This document shows positions 12,105 to 24,346 of a DNA stretch of 64,000 nucleotides, in pieces. The position numbers and the translations under genes were made by a program. Within the stretch, counting starts at the first letter, position 1. Every line of letters begins with the position of its first letter. Source of the stretch: Tenebrio molitor (Eukaryota > Arthropoda > Insecta > Coleoptera > Tenebrionidae); NCBI RefSeq assembly GCF_963966145.1, contig NC_091046.1:47678001-47742000 (forward strand), written 5' to 3'. Below the pieces are notes generated by a model. It saw nothing but the letters and a program-made list of their open reading frames with translations, ran no database searches and had not been told where the DNA came from.

Positions 12105-12435
12105 AACAATTTTTTTTCAAAAATAGCTATTTATGCAACGAGTTGCAAAATGAGCGTTTTTTTGCACTAGACATGACAAAAACATGACAGCATGTCTTGT
12201 GCAAAAAAATAGCCATTTTGCTACGTGTTTCATACAAGATTTTTTCTAATTTAGTTACGAAAAGCACACATTCTGATTAAAATCTGGTTTAAATAATTTT
12301 CCGGGATAATACTACTAATATCACTAATGTCACTTTTTTTCACTAGTTATTAAATGAAGCACGTTTGACAACTAAAATGACATATCACAATGGTTGGTTG
12401 TTTTTCGTAACTGAATTAGAAAAAATTGCTTTTTG
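12105..12435. mobile_element. Foldback element with two hairpins
   Basis: GCAACGAGTTGCAAAATGAG with TTTTTTTGCAC pairs with GTGCAAAAAAATAGCCATTT and TGCTACGTGTT (12,137-12,225). A second pair, TTTTTCTAATTTAGTTACGA (12,241) and CGTAACTGAATTAGAAAAA (12,409), brackets the right part. It is non-coding. Confidence 0.6.
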
Positions 12436-12445
12436 CAACAAACTA

Positions 12446-12819
12446 AAAATAACTAGAACTTTACACAATTTGTTAAAAATAAAAATAAATTGCAAAAAAA
12501 TAAGACGAAAATAAAATCTTCAAAAAGTGTGGTAAGAGAATTTTCAAAGATATTCTGTTTTCAAAAATTCTTGTAAATCTTGTAATTTTCAAAAGAAGAA
12601 AAAATGTAATTCTGGGTCAAAGAATAAAAATGTAATTTTACTTTTTCCGAAACAAAAAATTTGCATTTTATTTTTTGTAGAATTCAAATTTGGATTTGGT
12701 TTTTTTAATCTAAATGGAAAATTCACTGCACAGTAATTTAAATAAAGATTACATATTGTGGTTTGTTAAATTCCTTGTTTTTTTTTATATTAAACTACAA
12801 AATAACAATTGGAATAAAA
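12446..12819. other. AT-rich non-coding stretch
   Basis: The DNA is very AT-rich; nothing is recognised. Confidence 0.6.
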
Positions 12820-14240
12820 AAATTCCATGGTGCCCGTGTGGCGTGGCGTTAACTAACATCTTTCGATTGAACCCTGCATAGACGCTAGTTCACGTCACAA
12901 TTTTGAAATTAAATTGGGACTTAGTAGTTAATGAATTGTGACCCTCTCTCTGAGCCCTGCCCTGTCTCGCTGCAAAATCCCGTTGAACAATCCGCAATCT
13001 TGATGATTCGCATGACCGTAACTTGCCGATTTTTCCGTCGTCCGACTAGTTTCGCTTCAACATCCTGAATTACGCATTATTTCCTGAAAGATTCCCAAGA
13101 CAAACGGCAATTTGTTGAGCGTCATCTCAAGCATGCCAAATATCCCGCGATCATGCTTTCGTTTCAGCTAGATTATGTCTGAAATGCGCTCGCAATAAAT
13201 TACTAACCGAACTAGCCTCGATTAATTCCCGTTCACAAAAAAATCGTTCCCACGATAATTAATCGTCGCCGCGTTTTGCCGCAATTAGCAATAGTCGTGG
13301 AAATGTTTGTGGTGTGGAGCTTTTTCCACTCTCCAGAAATAGACCGGAAGAAAGCTTCGTTATGTCGGGCGATGAGTTTCATAACTCTCAATTAGCTCCA
13401 TGGCACCCATTTAAGTTCGATAATGCGTGACTGGGCTTAATAATCAGCTGAAATGTTTATTTAAAAATAATTGTGAGTGGGCAACAGCCCATTCGTCTTT
13501 CTATACCGATTCTCGGGGAATTATAACAATTTATTATGACATTTAAAATGGGTTTTTTTTTAATGAGGCGACATTATAATTCACTTCTAAATCATCTCGT
13601 GTGGTTTGCAAACGACGTTATTATTACTATTGCTGGCGAAATAATTTATTTCAGAACTATGTTGATTAAGTTGTAAATAATTATTATTATTCTGGAATTA
13701 CATCCGCTTCGGCACATGTTGCTCATAAAAAGAACATTCTGTAGGTAGATTAGCAATCATTTTACTTGCGTCACACTTTAAATCTATAATATTTAATATA
13801 TTTATGGTTTATAGCTCAAAAGCGGCTTAAGTCACGATTGCAGAACTAAACAAGATTGCATCGCCTACGTCATTTCTAAGTGGTCAGTTCCTCACACGAG
13901 CAAAAATTCAAATTGAAACAAGTCATTTGCAAATCTAGATAAATATGTCGAAGTGTAATTAAACTTGTGCCGTAATTAATTTACGAGAACTGGCAAGATA
14001 ATCCTCTCAAATCTTCAAAGAGAATTAGTATTTCATACAATTTCTCTCGAAAATAATAACAAATTTAAACGTCGCTTCCATTACAGGATGTCTAATTATT
14101 ACTTAAAAAAGATCGTAGGTTGATGTGTCAATTTTTTGCCACCCAATAAATAAGATTTCAGAGCGAGCGGATCGACAGAAAAGCTGGAGCCGGTTCTGCT
14201 AGCACGTTAATAATAAACAAGTGTGATTATAAAAGTGCAG
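12820..14240. promoter_or_regulatory. Mixed-composition non-repetitive block 5
   Basis: The first half (to about 13,470) is CpG-bearing and unique, with TAATTAATCG-type words. The second half is more AT-rich. No gene-like frame is seen. Candidate regulatory DNA. Confidence 0.3.
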
Positions 14241-15190
14241 CAGGACCTTCAGATTTCAATCCGAAAGATATTTTTGTTTTCATTAGTGTCGAAGAAAAGT
14301 CGATGTGACCAAATCGGGAAATACTAGGTACTTTTACTACCAAATGTAAAAAGTGGAATATTTTTCGAAAAATTATGAGCAAAGCTGTCAAACCATGTGT
14401 CACTTGACCCAGTTTTCAATCAAAAATTGCAAATTACCTCATGCTATATGTTCACGTCATGTTCGTAAAAGTGTAATCGTTGTGTGGTCTGCAAGGAATT
14501 ATCTAACTTACCAGATTAGTTCTGGAGTTCACAAGAGCAATGAACTACAAAAATACTCAATAAAATATTACAAATAGGTAAAAAAAGGTGGTATGGAGAC
14601 AACTTTGTACTTTTTTTATTATTATTAAAATATATTGCTGTATTTGCATTTTTGCATTTTAACGGTATTTCTTTTTCAAAAATCTCGTTCCATAAATTTT
14701 GGATTTCGATTCGGGTTTGGGTTTTTTGCTGGACAATTCATTCAATATTTAAAATTTATGAGAACGTTAACTCGATTATTTCTAATTTCGTGTTTTATTT
14801 TTCTTAGTGTATTGTCTTTTTTTAAATTTTTAATTTAAAACCATAATTTTTAAATTCTTAAAAACAGTCTCGCTTCGTAATTTTCAGATTTGGATTTTTT
14901 GCTGGTGAATGAATTAACATTTTTGGAACATTATCACCGATATCTAAATAAATGGCAATCTGCAGTTTGTATTCGATTAAAAAAAGAAACCTGTAAAAAG
15001 ACTAGAGAGAGCGTCCGTTTGGATAATAAATAATAATCTAAGCTGCAACCTCATCAAGAAGTTTTCTTTCGATTTGTTGTTTTACATTTTGGATGATGTA
15101 AAATTTCAAAGGTAATAAATATCAATCAAATTTTGAAAAAATTCCCGATTAGTTATTTTGGGTGAATTAATCAACAATTAATATAATAAA
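14241..15190. other. AT-rich non-coding stretch
   Basis: Frames at 14,353-14,577 and 14,635-14,838 are low-complexity AT-driven frames without a domain. No supported gene. Confidence 0.55.
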
Positions 15191-15331
15191 TATTGCGGAA
15201 TCTGGAAAAGTGCCCCGAATGCTTGGAGCGTTTCCACGTTGAATAGCAAGGGAAATTCTCTCGAAAAGGAATTTCTTTGATTTTGAATTGGTTTCCGATG
15301 ACATTAATGAAATCGATGGCTTCTTTGCACC
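15191..15331 (-). repeat. Repeat family R2, copy 2
   Basis: It matches copies 3 and 4 from ATTGCGGAATCTGGAAAAGT onward, but lacks about 24 nt that the other two carry around CCTGATTCCGCGATAAGTCG. It is in the same orientation as copy 3, 350 bp away, which looks like a local duplication. The reading frame is broken by the deletion. Confidence 0.75.
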
Positions 15332-15540
15332 AAGGACAAATTTGGAAAATTTGTTATTTAATTTCCATAATTATTTAAGAAATATTTTTAATTTACCACA
15401 AACATGTTAAAATCCTCCTTTAACTTTTTTTAGTCTGACATTTAAAAATTATTTCTATAAATAATAACCAAAGGGCTTTCGTATTGTGCACACTTGTACA
15501 TTTTAATATTTTTATTTAAATATTGTTTATAAGATTTAAT

Positions 15541-15790
15541 TTAATAAACATAATTACATAACATTTTTAATTTACAATGCAAAAATTTCCGATAATAATG
15601 CGGAATCTGGAAAAGTGCCCCGAATGCTTGCAGCGTTTCTACGTTGAATGGCAAGGGAAATCCTCTCAAAAAGGAATTTCTTAGATTTTGAATCCCCTGA
15701 TTCCGCGATAAGTCGGTCTCCGATGACATTAATGAAAGCGATTGTTTCTTTGTTTTGTATGTACTTGATTAATCGGTTTTGTATAAACAA
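15541..15790 (-). repeat. Repeat family R2, copy 3 (longest open frame)
   Basis: A minus-strand frame of about 70 codons covers most of this copy and ends with the family tail (NAASIRGTFPDSALL, then SEIFAL and stop). Its upstream part contains FINVIGDRLIAESGDSKSKK. Initiation is not visible, so this is the C-terminal part of something larger. I do not recognise the domain. Four copies in one window, with shared 3' flanking sequence, point to a mobile or retroposed gene. Confidence 0.65.
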
Positions 15791-15799
15791 GTTTTTTTG

Positions 15800-16195
15800 T
15801 CTTGCTATTTTATATTTTATTATTTTCTTTGAGATATTCTTTGATAAAGACGAAATCTGAATAAATAGTGTTATTTTCTATTATTCATTGAACCAAAAAT
15901 GGGTTAAAAACTGAAAACAAAATATGTACAATCTTTTTTTGTTTCCTATTAGAAATAACATGTCCATTTATATTTTATGGTGTATTGTTTCGTCAAATGA
16001 AAAAAGTCACAAAACCTCCAAAGAATTTCCATCTGAAATTTTTTGAGCTCATATTTGATGCTTCAAATTTGAATTCCTTCTCGATTTATACTTTTTATTT
16101 TTTTGGATAATGTTAAAATTTCCAATGGAAGATCTCTAGACATTGCCATTCTACGGTGAGATCGAAAAAAAATTTAGAGTTGGCTGTGACCAAAA
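15800..16195. other. AT-rich non-coding stretch
   Basis: Nothing is recognised in this short gap between repeat copies and the transposon fragment. Confidence 0.5.
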
Positions 16196-16199
16196 ATAT

Positions 16200-16766
16200 C
16201 AGTTGGCAATTCGTTAAGATTTCAATTATCAGATGTCAGTCTTAAAAGTTAGGTTAGTGCTTTTGAAAACGTTGATATCTTGATTTTCATAAAGGTGTAA
16301 ATTATGTGTGACCTGTCGGTTGTAAAAGAATTTCCTCACCTAGTGCAATGAAACAATGAGATTTGAAACATTATGTTGCTCTCTTCGCTTCATGTTTTCA
16401 AATGACCTTCCCAAAGTCGGAACATCAATTAAATTGCAGTTATCAGTTGCATTAATTCGGGAATTGTGCCAGGCCTCTTTTTGAACACGTTGTTTTCTGG
16501 TATGGAAAAATAAAATAATCAAGGCAAATTGTTGGTAAGTGTCTTGAAAGTCCGGAAACTTTTGTTGAAATTCCTCAAAAAGTCGAGGTGTCGAATAGGA
16601 CCATTCGCCGTTCTCAAGTCTTTCTCCATTTGGGAAGTAACATTGCACAATGAACATTTTTTGCCCTAAAGTGAACATATTGTAATAGTCAATAATTAAT
16701 AATGACAGTTACTAATGTAATGACATCTAATGACATTTGAATTCAATTTCTACGTGTTGCCAACTG
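16200..16766. mobile_element. Possible remnant transposon
   Basis: CAGTTGGCAA at 16,200 and TTGCCAACTG at 16,757 form a 10-bp inverted pair around a 112-codon frame that resembles a transposase N-terminus. The boundaries are weak because the terminal match is short. Confidence 0.35.
16340..16678 (-). pseudogene. Truncated transposase-like N-terminus (helix-turn-helix type)
   Basis: The frame opens with a true ATG (16,678) and reads MFTLGQKMFIVQCYFPNGER, later LENGEWSYSTPRLFEEFQQ and KFPDFQDTYQQFA. This layout (F-T/x-x-K-x-F-I-V-x-x-Y-F, NGEW, EEF..FPD) is the one I associate with the helix-turn-helix start of insect Tc1/mariner-like transposases and DUF4817-type proteins. The usual RETGSV-x-RSGRP follow-up is not readable, and there is no DDE catalytic domain afterwards. 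I take it to be a decayed fragment. The family is recalled, not searched. Confidence 0.45.
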
Positions 16767-16769
16767 AAG

Positions 16770-18640
16770 CATATTAATCACGGCCTTGTCGATTTTTTTT
16801 TTATTTTCGATCGCACAACATAACTGTTCTCGAAGATTCAAGTCTGGATTTCTTGCTGGACAGATCTTGCTTAAATTCCCCAAATATTTAAGCAACATTG
16901 TTAATTCATTAAGAAAAAAATTTAAAATCCCTCCTTAGCATTTTTGGCTCCTCTAGTGCATATTTAAAAACTGTCAACGAAATGATACAGGATGGTTTTC
17001 GCTGTGTATACACCCTGTATATTAGAGTTTATTTCTTTTTATTTGTGCCTTAATTACCGCTACTTTCGTCTTATCATGTTATTATGTAAAAACTGTTTTT
17101 TTTTTTCATTTCGGTCACATGGTCCCAGTGTTCTGAAATTTAAAAAAATACCAATTTTTGAGGAATGTATTAAAAGTTTTCAAGTGACGTGCTGCAGTTT
17201 TTATTCAGACAAGAGGTCATCCCTTGGCGCCTAATGAAGCAGGTAGACACCCCTCGCAGACACGGCTAATTTTGGCACTAAAAGGACTAATTACACGGTG
17301 AAAACCCACCCTAACCAATTGGGACGAAAGCAAAATCCCGAAATCTTATTTCGTCACTCATCTCGCTCTCCTGATAAAATTTGTCTAAAATCGTGAATTA
17401 AATTTCTACCTGAGTAGTAATATAGACCTACATAAGTCAAATTGATATTTTAACCAAAAATACTCCAGTTTTTTAGCATCAAAAAATTCATTCATATTTT
17501 TCATCCACCACCAGAAAAGAAAAAAATTATTAACTAGGTAGTGGGAAGATTTTTGAATGGAATAGCATCCCATTACAAATGAAGCCTTCTGTTTTATGTA
17601 GTTACTACTGTACTGTGTTATTTATTACTATATGATCACTAATGTAAATAAAATTTTTTTATGATATCAACAATTTCCATGCAAAGCATATGCAAACAAA
17701 ACCATGAGGATTTTTTTTGGACAATAAATAATGGAAATAAGAAATAAGTAGTAGGTATAGACAAAAACAAAAACTTTTGAGTGATATGATAAAATGAGAA
17801 TAAAAAAATACGATGAATTACGACCTCAAGGACTGTCAACAGTTTTCTTTCATAACCCCACTTTTTTCTGACACTTGCAAACACACTAAAAACAAAAGTT
17901 GTCGTTGTCGGTTGTATTTTCGAGGTAGAATGCAGTGTTGGTGGATTTTTGATTTTGAAACAGATTACACCTTAAATTTACATAATTTTTCACTAAGAGT
18001 CTTTACAAACATTTAGAAAATAATTTGGTGTCACTGAAATCATGAAAACATCACCGGTTTTTGAAATAAATGGAAGTTTCATAGACTACCCAATTTCTAC
18101 GGATATAAAAAACTAAGAATTTATATCAAACTTTTTTACCTTATCATGACATGAATTATAAAAATGATTAAATAATAGGAATAAATGTGTTAGCAGTGAA
18201 AAATGATATATGTATTTATAAACCGCGATATGCAATAACTATTATTTATTGTTCCGAGCCATTTCCTTCTCGTAAAATTCATAAAATGTGTAACACACTA
18301 CAACAATATGAACACTTTATCAAGAATAGCAGTGCAAAATAGCGAGGTGTGTATTTTTTGTGATAGCCAGAATAGCCTTGTAAACCCACACGTGTTCATC
18401 GAAATTTTACATTCCATTACTGCGCTAAGTCTGTAATTAATATTTACATCGGTCTAATTAATGGCGGAATCATGTTGCACACACCTTTAATTTGATGTAA
18501 TTTCACAATAAGCATTTAACATGCTAGTGCTCCATTAATTTATTTTTTGAAAGTAAAGTTAGGAGTTTTATGATTGAAGTCTTAAAACTATCACTACTAC
18601 CGTATAATTTTTTTTGTGTGCATTCTCTTTTTTTATCTTT
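16770..18640. other. AT-rich non-coding stretch with a short CAGGGTG-type end
   Basis: No supported gene. ATACAGGATGG (16,985) and CACCCTGTAT (17,020) are facing ends only 40 bp apart, perhaps the scar of a collapsed TIR element like those at 21.6 or 25.7 kb. The rest is AT-rich. Confidence 0.5.
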
Positions 18641-18644
18641 ATAG

Positions 18645-19099
18645 ATCAGATAAATTACATGAACTGCATAAGATTCATCAAGAGAGTTTCAGAAAAAAGT
18701 CCAAAATGAACGAAATAGGAGCCGTCACGGCCACAGTACAAGATGCTGATGGCAACTATCAAAAAAAAAAAATATATACAGGCAATGCAATATTAATAGG
18801 AGTAATAAGCGACCGCGAACTGTATATTCCACGCAGTAAAACCGTAGTATCTTGGGAAATACGATGAAAATCCAATTAAGAGCAGATTATTTCTTCAAAA
18901 TACGTTCCCTACAATTGCACAGTCAGAAGCAACTGTAAGAAGCATGTACCAATCACAAGAAGGTCCGACTACGTTCAATACGAGGACAATGTGTAAGAAA
19001 AACCAAAAAATGCAGGACAAGAATGCAGGGAAAAATGCAGGTGTCAATAACTTTTTCGATTCAGAAAACTTGGTATTTTTGAAAGGGTTCGAAAGTTGA
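18645..19099 (+). pseudogene. Spliced-looking, frameshifted coding remnant
   Basis: A strong acceptor (TTCTCTTTTTTTATCTTTATAG) precedes a frame reading SDKLHELHKIHQESFRKK, then MNEIGAVTATVQDADGNYQK and GVISDRELYIPRSKTV, which stops at 18,867. The next frame continues smoothly from GKYDENPIKSRLFLQNTFP through QSEATVRSMYQSQEGPTTF to a stop near 19,099. Together the two parts give about 150 codons separated by one frameshift near an A-rich run. I do not recognise the protein. It could be an old mobile-element exon or a dead host gene; an active gene would need the shift to be an assembly error. Confidence 0.4.
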
Positions 19100-19189
19100 A
19101 TAAAAAAAAAGACCTATGATTTTTAGGCAAACAAAAGAATGAAAAATATTTGTATGATACAAAAAATTGTGTTATTTTCCGATAAAATA

Positions 19190-20080
19190 TCAATTTGTCT
19201 TACATAAGCCCATATTACTACTCACCTGCCGATCCCGGCCCGCCCGTCAAATTTATTCTCCGCTTATTACCACCCGAGAGCCACAAGAATTTCAATAAAC
19301 AAAACCACTCACCGGAGTCGTCCCCACCCGCCCCACACGCGCCCAAAAATCCGGGCGAATTCTTCGGGTCTGGCGCTATCGGAATTTGTACAAGTTGCTT
19401 ATTATATCGGCAATCTCATAGCTGTCTCCCGCACTTCCCCCGTTCTTATTAAAATCAATCTCGAGAAAGCTCTCTCTGACAGAAGCGGTATGAGCCGTCA
19501 AATCAGCCACCCGCTCCCGGTATTACTGCTTATATTTACATTAAAGCTGTATTGTGAGATTGAGTTTTGAAACAAAGCGAATTTTAATATTCGCTACTTC
19601 TTATGCATAAAGAATCCCTCATATCGGATACCTGCGCCCCTACAACCGGTCAAAATGAGAAAAGCCATCTCATGCATATACAACTTTCGCGAACTTCGCT
19701 CATAATTACTTGGGGGGTGGAGGGACGACTCCGTGCCGGCAACAACATATCGTTGTTGTGCAATAAGTGACACTCCCTCTGGTCGCCGCTTCCCCAATTT
19801 ATTTCGGAACGAATTTGGTGTTGTTATTGTGGATGAGGCGCTTGTTATCGTAATTAATGCAATTTTAAATGGGACAGTAGTTCGCGGAGCTTTTGCAGGG
19901 GGCGCCTCAATGCAAGGAGACGAAGAGGCATCTGGTGGCCAGGTGCCGTACTTGCGGCGAGCCAAGATTCAAACCGTCAGGGGTGTGTAAAATTGAAAGA
20001 GGGACCGGAGCGATTGACCGAAGGCTGAATGCATGAACTGCATTCAATTAAATTTTGTGTGATACTAATAAGTTAATCAG
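19190..20080. promoter_or_regulatory. GC-rich non-repetitive block 6
   Basis: Unique CpG-bearing sequence begins abruptly. Overlapping frames on both strands at 19,594-19,990 are not supported as genes. Candidate regulatory DNA. Confidence 0.3.
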
Positions 20081-21562
20081 TGTTTAATCATCAGGCTGTT
20101 TGTCTTTGATATTAGAGAGTTGAAAAGTGAATAAATAAATGTTCAGTAATTAATCTCTTAATTAAAACTAATTTTATTAGGTTGGATGATTTAAACAATC
20201 AAATTTTCGAATCTATAAATAGCAAATCAAGTTTATGAAATAATAATAATAATAATAGTAATTATTGTAGATTTGAATTGTTATTTGTAATAAATAAATA
20301 ACTTCAGGTGTCAAGAGTAGTGGAAAAAACGTAGTATTATGTAATATATTTTTTTTATTCAAGTGGGTTGAAGTGCTGACCCTTGAGACGCACCCACCAT
20401 ATTTTACAAAATGTCGGTTGGTATATTTTTACTCGTTACAGAATGGTAGACTCAAAAAAATAAAATTCATTGATTATCTTTTTCATAGTTTATTTATAAA
20501 AAATATGCTTAAAGATTAAAAAAATTACATTAAAGCAGTGATGAAAATCTTTCTACACTTTAATAAAAATAAAATAAAATGTGAACAAAAGCTATTCGTG
20601 ATACTGAAAATTTTAAACAAACTTTTAATTCGTTAAGGAAGTGTTTTTTTTTTATTTTCGTAGATTCTGTTAAGTTTTTCTAAATGAAATTGCGCTGAAT
20701 ATAATTTTGTGAAAGAGGGACAGTTTCAATAGTTGAATTCTTCGTTCAAATCAATAAATAAATCATCAACATTTGTAATTTTTTTTGAATCTTCATTGAA
20801 AACTGAATTAAAAATCTTGGATTATTTCCAAGAAACTATCACTACGAGTATCTACTTATTACCTCTATGTATTATTTATTTTGGCAAACAAGAATTATAT
20901 AAAATTAAAAAAAATTAATAGGCTTCACTTTCATCTTAAACTTCTTTTTTTTTACCAACATTTTTTAATTTAAAATAATTTCTATAGCAGGACTTCAAGT
21001 TCAAGGGAAAAATAAAATTTCTAAGAAAATTACAATTTCTAAGTTAAAACATTTTATCTACCCTTGCTGTAAAGTGTTACTTTATCTATTCAAAAGAGTT
21101 GATAAAAGAATAATTGAACATCTGCTATAAAAAAAAAATAATATACATTTTTTTTATATAAGCTCGGTCATATTAAAAAAAAAATATATACATATTTCAA
21201 AAAATTTATTAACTTTTTTGTTCTCAACCAGTCTCTTCACTTCTTATTTTTTATTTTCCGTTTATATTAGTTTATCATTTTTTTTTAATATATATTCCAT
21301 TTCCACTGTAATTTAAATATGTATAAAAAAATAGATTACATAGTTTACAAGATTTCATTTTTACGTTTTAGTTATGTTTTCCTTATCTAAATGAAAAACT
21401 ATCACTTCAAGCTTGTACATATTTGAGCAAATTACATGGATGATATTTACTTTTTCTAATAATAAGATATAACTTTGTTACTCAAATGTGTTGAATTTCT
21501 TCCATTTGGGAATTTTTCCCGTGAAAGGACAATTTGACCAAAAATAAAAAATTGCTCATACG
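20081..21562. other. Very AT-rich non-coding stretch
   Basis: It contains a short AAT run near 20,240 and many poly-A/T tracts. There is no gene or recognisable element. Confidence 0.6.
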
Positions 21563-21899
21563 TACAGGGTGTTTGGGGTATAAGGTAAGAAACTTCTCCT
21601 GTATAAAGAACTGGACAAAATAAAACTTCTAGTAAAATTTTTTTGTATGGGTGTTATAATTTTCTAGTAAACATTTTTTCAATTTGAAGAATTATTTTCC
21701 TTTAGAAACCTTTATTAGCTTGGTATTAATAATTACGTGTTTATAGATACGAACAGTGGTTCTCAAACAGTGAAAACAGAATTTAGCTCAGCAAAATAAA
21801 AAATGCAAATTGAAAAAAATGTCACTAAGAAAAGTTGTTTATTTAACCTAGCTGTGCATCTCAGAAAAGTTTGTTACCTTAAACACCAAACACCCTGTA
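21563..21899. mobile_element. TIR element (TACAGGGTGTTTGG type)
   Basis: TACAGGGTGTTTGGGGTATA with AGGTAAGAAACTT at the left pairs with GTTACCTTAAACACCAAACA and CCCTGTA at the right, about 33 bp. It is about 337 bp long, without coding capacity. TA at both edges suggests the Tc1/mariner-type target choice. Confidence 0.8.
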
Positions 21900-22440
21900 T
21901 TTTTATACAAATTTGTTACTGTTGGCTAATTGGGGAATATGTATATTAAATTGTAATACAACAATTCGAATTAAAATTAAGTATTTGTTCGTTCTCGTTA
22001 TCATTTCCTTCCATATTTTCAAGAATATGTTTTAACAACAGTAACATGACCAAACATTCACTTCGAGCTTTTGTTCCAGTAAATTAGATCAATTTTCCAA
22101 CTTTTACAGTTCTTTCATACTTTTTTTCCACAAAAAAAAAATTGAAAATAGTTCCATTTATTCTGCAAAACATCAAAGTAAGTAACATTTCGAATGAAAC
22201 ATATTTTCTGTAATAATTTCAGTCGACGTGAATCGCAAATTTCTTCTTATCTAGATGTTCTTCTTCAATTAGCACTTGCAAGCGCAATGTTCTTAATTTA
22301 TTTCCCGTTTTGCATATTCCGAGAAGAATTTCAGAATTCTTAATTTTAGCAATAGCGATCCCGGACCACCCCCAAACCTGTCCCACAAAACACAAACAAT
22401 AAAATCCACTGAACCCCACCCCTGTGAAAGTCAACAAAAC
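21900..22440. other. AT-rich stretch
   Basis: A 72-codon minus-strand frame (22,219-22,437) exists but shows no domain or conserved pattern I recognise, so I do not call it. Confidence 0.5.
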
Positions 22441-22930
22441 GTAATTCTATTTTCCGTCGTCCGCCGTGTTTATTTTATGGCGGGCAGCTGACCACCAGAC
22501 GACAAAAAACTCCTCCGCAGACTGATTTATGTTAACATATCGTCTAAAACTAAGTAAAATGACTGCTTAATGTACCAAACATCTGCTCCGCGTGTTCGCT
22601 CTGGCTCGAACCTGCACCTCCACGACCTCCACCTCCGAGTCTTCCAGTATGGTTGCGATTTTTCAATGTTCGTTAAATTTTCATGGATTCATTTGCTGCG
22701 AAATTGATTTGCTCCGACTTCGTTGGTGGTAATTTCGTTGTATGGGAGCGTAAATCACGACCTGGCACGGGTTTTTCCGGGAAGCCTCCCGATGGGCTGT
22801 GGGACGACGATTTTTCCGCTCGGCCACGTTGGACGCCGCTTAATTTCACTTTGATTTATTCGGAAGTTACGGAAATAATTATCGTGCAAGTTGTGCAGTT
22901 TTCAGATGGGTCAATGTCATCTTCGGCTGC
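22441..22930. promoter_or_regulatory. GC-rich non-repetitive block 7
   Basis: This is a short CpG-bearing unique block. The + strand frame 22,683-22,934 has no recognisable domain. Candidate regulatory DNA. Confidence 0.25.
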
Positions 22931-23823
22931 TTGAATTGTTTTTTAAATGTGTTTTTACAGTGCAAGGTTTCAGTCGCACTTAAATGGGTTACAGACTTGC
23001 AAAGTTATTTCCCTTTAATTAAAAACAGCCAATTAAAAAGATATATTAGCGTGTTGCAAATGAACATAATAACTATCATAAAAAGTAATTTTAATGGAAA
23101 ACAGTACCAATGGCCAACAGGAAATCTACATACATATGTGCGTTTTTTGCGGCAATTATTTTCTGCAGATAATCGATGAATAAATAGTCACAATTTGTTC
23201 TTGACATATTTGCAAAACAATAGAAATAATAATAGAAAAGAGAATCAAGAAGTTTTATAATATAAAGATTTTAAACAATAATTCCTTAATAAATTATTAA
23301 ATTATTAGATATAATGATCATATAAAAAATTTATTAATAATACAAGAAGCAAAAATTCGTTTTTAAGTACATAATTTATTAGTATAAATGTTCATCAATA
23401 CGAAAAATAAATCATCATGGAGTAGCTTATATATGTCACCTATTAATGAAAGCTTTCCTAAGAAAAAAATTAAAATTCAGAATTTCCAAAGATTTTAACG
23501 TAACTCTGGACATTTTCTTAAGGAAACTCTGACAAAAAAATAAAATGAATTTGTCCTAAATTATGAGATAAATGTGTTAAAAGTTAAATTAATCACAGTG
23601 ATTTTAATAACGAATTTTTCTTTTGGTCAAAACTTTCTACATAAAAAAAGTAGGTAATGTTTAACTTTAATAATACTTAACTTGTTTTCCGAGGCTTGTT
23701 TTTAGATTCATTCTTTTTCTCGATTTTTGCTATCGTTCTCTGACAGATTGTTTTAGTCTTTACTTTAAATTCGTTTTAAAATATGTATTTTAAAAAGATA
23801 TTTTCTTCAAAACCTTATTGATA
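22931..23823. other. AT-rich non-coding stretch
   Basis: Nothing is recognised. Confidence 0.55.
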
Positions 23824-23947
23824 TACAGTGAGCGGCAAAAGTATGGAATAAATTCATTAAAAATTAAACAAAATTAAAAAAAAAAAAATCTTTGGACAGG
23901 TCAATTTTAATTGTCTAAACGCCAGTATAAAAATTTTGTTATCTTAC

Positions 23948-24345
23948 ATAAAAAAAAATTTGAGAAAAAAAATAATAAAGTTGGAAAAATAAATTTTATA
24001 ACGAACAAAAACAAGTCAAAAACTGTGTTACTAAGTACTTAAAATTATGGAATTAAATATTCGAATTGCCATCCCCCAGCTTGTTGACAATAAGCAAGTT
24101 TATGAAGAAATTCCCCCTGTTTCAGTTTTATCTATCGCGTCCAATCAAAATGAAAATTTCTATACGTTGTGTTTCTGTTAAATGAGTCATTTTCGAAAAT
24201 GTTTTGTAAAACAAATAACACATACGAATGAAATTGACAGTAACATTTGACTGTTTGATTTACCTACTTGATTTTTTGCCTTGTTTTTGTTCATTATAAA
24301 ATTTATTTTTTCCAACTTTATTTTTTTTTTCTCAAAAATTTCCTT
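23948..24345. repeat. Inner inverted repeat within the nested element
   Basis: AAATTTGAGAAAAAAAATAA and AGTTGGAAAAATAAATTTTA near 23,955 pair with TAAAATTTATTTTTTCCAAC and the poly-T/CTCAAAAATTT segment near 24,297-24,340. It frames about 270 bp of unique sequence, so at least three inverted-repeat layers are stacked here. Confidence 0.6.
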
Positions 24346-24346
24346 A

